Origin: an uncultured Oscillospiraceae bacterium
GTDB lineage: Bacteria > Bacillota > Clostridia > Oscillospirales > Oscillospiraceae
Length of the DNA stretch: 40,419 nt
Reading direction: 5' to 3'
Assembly: GCA_944385545.1 (NCBI GenBank)
Contig: CALWXQ010000011.1
Location: 1 to 40,419, forward strand
The first letter of the stretch is position 1; each line of letters begins with the position of its first letter. Under the pieces are notes generated by a model that worked only from the letters and a program-made list of their open reading frames with translations, was not told where the DNA came from and searched no databases. The translations under genes and the position numbers were made by a program. Of this stretch, positions 38,520 to 40,419 are shown one piece after another.

Positions 38520-40220
38520 TCAGCGGTAAAAGGTGTTCCCTCCGATAAACTCCCGCACCAGACTGGTAGGCGGGATCTCGTCATCCACGTCCGCCTCCCG
38601 GACGAAGTTGAGCACCTTAACGATGTTGCGCACCTCCTCGTAGCAGGCATCCTCCGGCTCAATGGCCGTCAGCAGAGGGAAAATATGTTTCTTCAGCACC
38701 GCCAGTTCATACAGGGTCGAGCTGTTGAAAATCACATCCGCATGCTCCTGGAACGGGAAGATCCAGCGCTTTTCCCCAGCCCGCACAGATTCCCACATGG
38801 ACAGCGTCTTCTGTACGGAAGCGCCTCTTGTTTCATAGTCCCGGACGATCCGTCGCAGCAGCCGCAGATAGCTGGTAGAGATCCTGTTGTGATCGTCCAA
38901 ATTCAGGGGCAGCAGCGGACTGACATACAGCTTGAAGAGCAGATCCGGATCCACATCCTTCGGGATCATGGCCGGGTTCAGGCCATGCAGCCCCTCCACA
39001 ATGATCACCGAATCCGGGTGGAGCCGCAGCTGCTTTCCCCGCCACTCCCGGCGTCCTGTGAAGAAATTAAACGACGGCAGCTCCACCGTTTCCCCCGCCA
39101 AAAGCTTGGCAATGTCCTGACGGAACAAGTCGCAGTCCAAGGTGTTGATATGCTCCAGATCCAGCTTGCCGTCCGGCCCCGGTGGGATCTTATCCCGGTC
39201 AACGTAGTAATCATCCAGGCTCATTAATATTGGCTTCTTCCCGTGAACCCGAAGCTGGGTGGCCAGACGGTTGGCGGAGGTGGTCTTACCGGAGGAGCTG
39301 GGCCCGGCCAGCATGACCACCTTTGCCCCCCGCTGGCTGACCAGATCCGCCACCTGGGAATACCGCTTCTCATGCAGCGCTTCATTAACCCGGATCAATT
39401 CCCGGATCCGTCCGGAGGTGGTCAGATCATTCAGATCCGCCACGGTTTCGCACTCCATCAGGGTACACCAGCGCTCCCCTTCATTAAATACACTGAAGAA
39501 GTTGGGCATGGACGGCACCTTGGCACAGCTATCCGGCTGCTGATCGTCAGGGTAGGCGAATACGAAGCCGCCGTCTGCCGGAACGATGTCCCACACCGTC
39601 AGGTAAGCGGTGGAGGGCATCATCTCCCCATAATAGTAATCGGCGAAGTCCCCGTAGTAGTATTCATCAAAATAGTCCTGCTTCCGCCAGGAAAGGAGCC
39701 TGGCCTTATCCGTCTGTCCCTCCCGAGAAAACCGGTCAATGGCCGTTTGCAGAGATACCCTCCGGCGTATCAGCGGGATCTCCCTCCCGATCAGCTCCGC
39801 CACCTGGCTTTTCAGACGGGAGGCGGAGAAATCCTCTGCCCCCAGCACTTCAATGTAGACGCTGGAGCCTAACGTGCAGTTCATTTTTGCCCTGGCCTTG
39901 GGCCAAAGCTGACGCATCGCCAGAAAGATCACAAACTGCGCCGTCCGGATGTAGCATTCCTTGCCCGCGGGATCGTCATAGCGCAGCAGCCGCACCTCAC
40001 CGTTGGAGGCCGCCATTGCCCGACGCAAGGAGGGCCGTTCCGGATCTCTGTCCTGTTCGCGCTGGGGAATGTAGTTCAGTGTAAATACTTCTCCGGCAAT
40101 TTTGGCGGCAAGGGGACGGTCCTTCAGGGTCTTCCCTTCCAGGCCCAACTGCTTCACCAGCTCCAGCAAGCTCTGTCCGGTTTGCGCCTGAATGCATCTG
40201 CCGTCAATCATCAGTTTCAT
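38520..40220 (-). CDS. Nucleoside (uridine) kinase with TGS-like N-terminus
   Basis: 566 residues. The N-terminal part (1-60) resembles the TGS domain, and about 90-200 the second additional domain, of threonyl-tRNA synthetase. The C-terminal half (about 295-500) is a P-loop uridine kinase/phosphoribulokinase domain with GPSSSGKT at 306-313 and the LDDYYVDRDKIPPGPDG segment. A tyrosine-rich patch (YFDEYYYGDFADYYYG) lies near 183-198. This architecture is common in Clostridia. It likely phosphorylates uridine or cytidine; the role of the synthetase-like part is not known. Own promoter upstream. Confidence 0.94.
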   Translation of the reverse strand: MKLMIDGRCIQAQTGQSLLELVKQLGLEGKTLKDRPLAAKIAGEVFTLNYIPQREQDRDPERPSLRRAMAASNGEVRLLRYDDPAGKECYIRTAQFVIFLAMRQLWPKARAKMNCTLGSSVYIEVLGAEDFSASRLKSQVAELIGREIPLIRRRVSLQTAIDRFSREGQTDKARLLSWRKQDYFDEYYYGDFADYYYGEMMPSTAYLTVWDIVPADGGFVFAYPDDQQPDSCAKVPSMPNFFSVFNEGERWCTLMECETVADLNDLTTSGRIRELIRVNEALHEKRYSQVADLVSQRGAKVVMLAGPSSSGKTTSANRLATQLRVHGKKPILMSLDDYYVDRDKIPPGPDGKLDLEHINTLDCDLFRQDIAKLLAGETVELPSFNFFTGRREWRGKQLRLHPDSVIIVEGLHGLNPAMIPKDVDPDLLFKLYVSPLLPLNLDDHNRISTSYLRLLRRIVRDYETRGASVQKTLSMWESVRAGEKRWIFPFQEHADVIFNSSTLYELAVLKKHIFPLLTAIEPEDACYEEVRNIVKVLNFVREADVDDEIPPTSLVREFIGGNTFYR

Positions 40221-40282
40221 GTCAGCGCCTCCTTAAATGGTACGAGTGGTTTTCGCCGAAACGCTCAGCGGCTTGTATCCAA

Positions 40283-40311
40283 AGTATACCATACCTCCCG
40301 GTTAGATGCAA
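40283..40311 (-). promoter_or_regulatory. Promoter of the nucleoside kinase gene
   Basis: Minus strand: TTGCAT (40306-40311), 17-base spacer, TATACT (40283-40288), with TGG in front (extended -10). Nothing else could be supported in 40312-40419. Confidence 0.8.
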
Positions 40312-40419
40312 CGTCCTTTCTGTAAACATTTCTTCGGATTTTGGGAAGGTTTTTGACCAAGCGCCTCCCGGATCTTCGGGAAAAGGCAAAAAAGTACCCT
40401 CAACGATCTGCCTTCCTAG

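Overview
The window looks like chromosome from a spore-forming, high-GC member of the Clostridia (Bacillota), most likely the Oscillospirales. The evidence is Bacillota-type gene order (scpA-scpB-ytfI-ytfJ-dac-rluB; SRP RNA-dnaX-ebfC-recR), a SAM-I riboswitch on metK, a T-box on pheST, IreB, DUF4364, and sporulation genes (dipicolinate synthase A and B, GerW/YtfJ, a GerMN lipoprotein). It is a housekeeping region. There is no phage, CRISPR array, tRNA, rRNA or transposase gene. One lower-GC ABC/TetR block near 36-38 kb looks acquired.

Layout. 0-2.3 kb: a DUF4364 regulator divergent from dpaA-dpaB. 2.3-7 kb (minus strand): nadE, a GyrI-like protein, and metK behind a SAM-I riboswitch; this part carries hairpin-rich dispersed repeats. 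7-8.7 kb: gltX. 8.8-10.9 kb (minus): a family-4 uracil-DNA glycosylase and a divergent, membrane-anchored DD-carboxypeptidase homologue. 11-14.8 kb (plus): a tight operon of a ComEA-like HhH protein, a response regulator, a histidine kinase, a GerMN lipoprotein and exonuclease III. 15-19.3 kb (minus): two small unknowns, an orphan MazF-type RNase, a LolA/YdcC-like lipoprotein, NAD(P)H-hydrate dehydratase and an M32 carboxypeptidase. 19.4-25.2 kb (plus): T-box, pheS, pheT, ireB, an unknown 96-aa protein and a secreted SH3-NlpC/P60 hydrolase. 25.4-35.2 kb (minus): recR, ebfC, dnaX, SRP RNA, acpP, a BaiN/HI0933 flavoprotein, an RpiR regulator, rluB, dac, gerW, DUF2953, scpB and scpA. 35.3-38.3 kb: a small membrane protein and the ABC/TetR module. 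38.5-40.2 kb: a TGS-containing nucleoside kinase.

Most promising for novelty is a dispersed, non-coding, hairpin-rich repeat family (1-187, 4251-4411, 5267-5571, with end fragments near 8.8 and 15.4 kb). Each full unit has three hairpins. One stem shows a compensatory base change while its GNRA-type loop is kept, and the outer ends form inverted repeats, as in a transposase-less mobile element. Secondary signals are two strong opposing promoters that overlap at 10.94-11.01 kb, a perfect palindrome inside a consensus promoter at 23.8 kb, an apparent TetR operator array at 38.3 kb, and a MazF-type toxin gene with no antitoxin beside it.

Coordinates, motifs and start choices were read by eye. 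Family names rest on recognised motifs and gene order; no database search was run.
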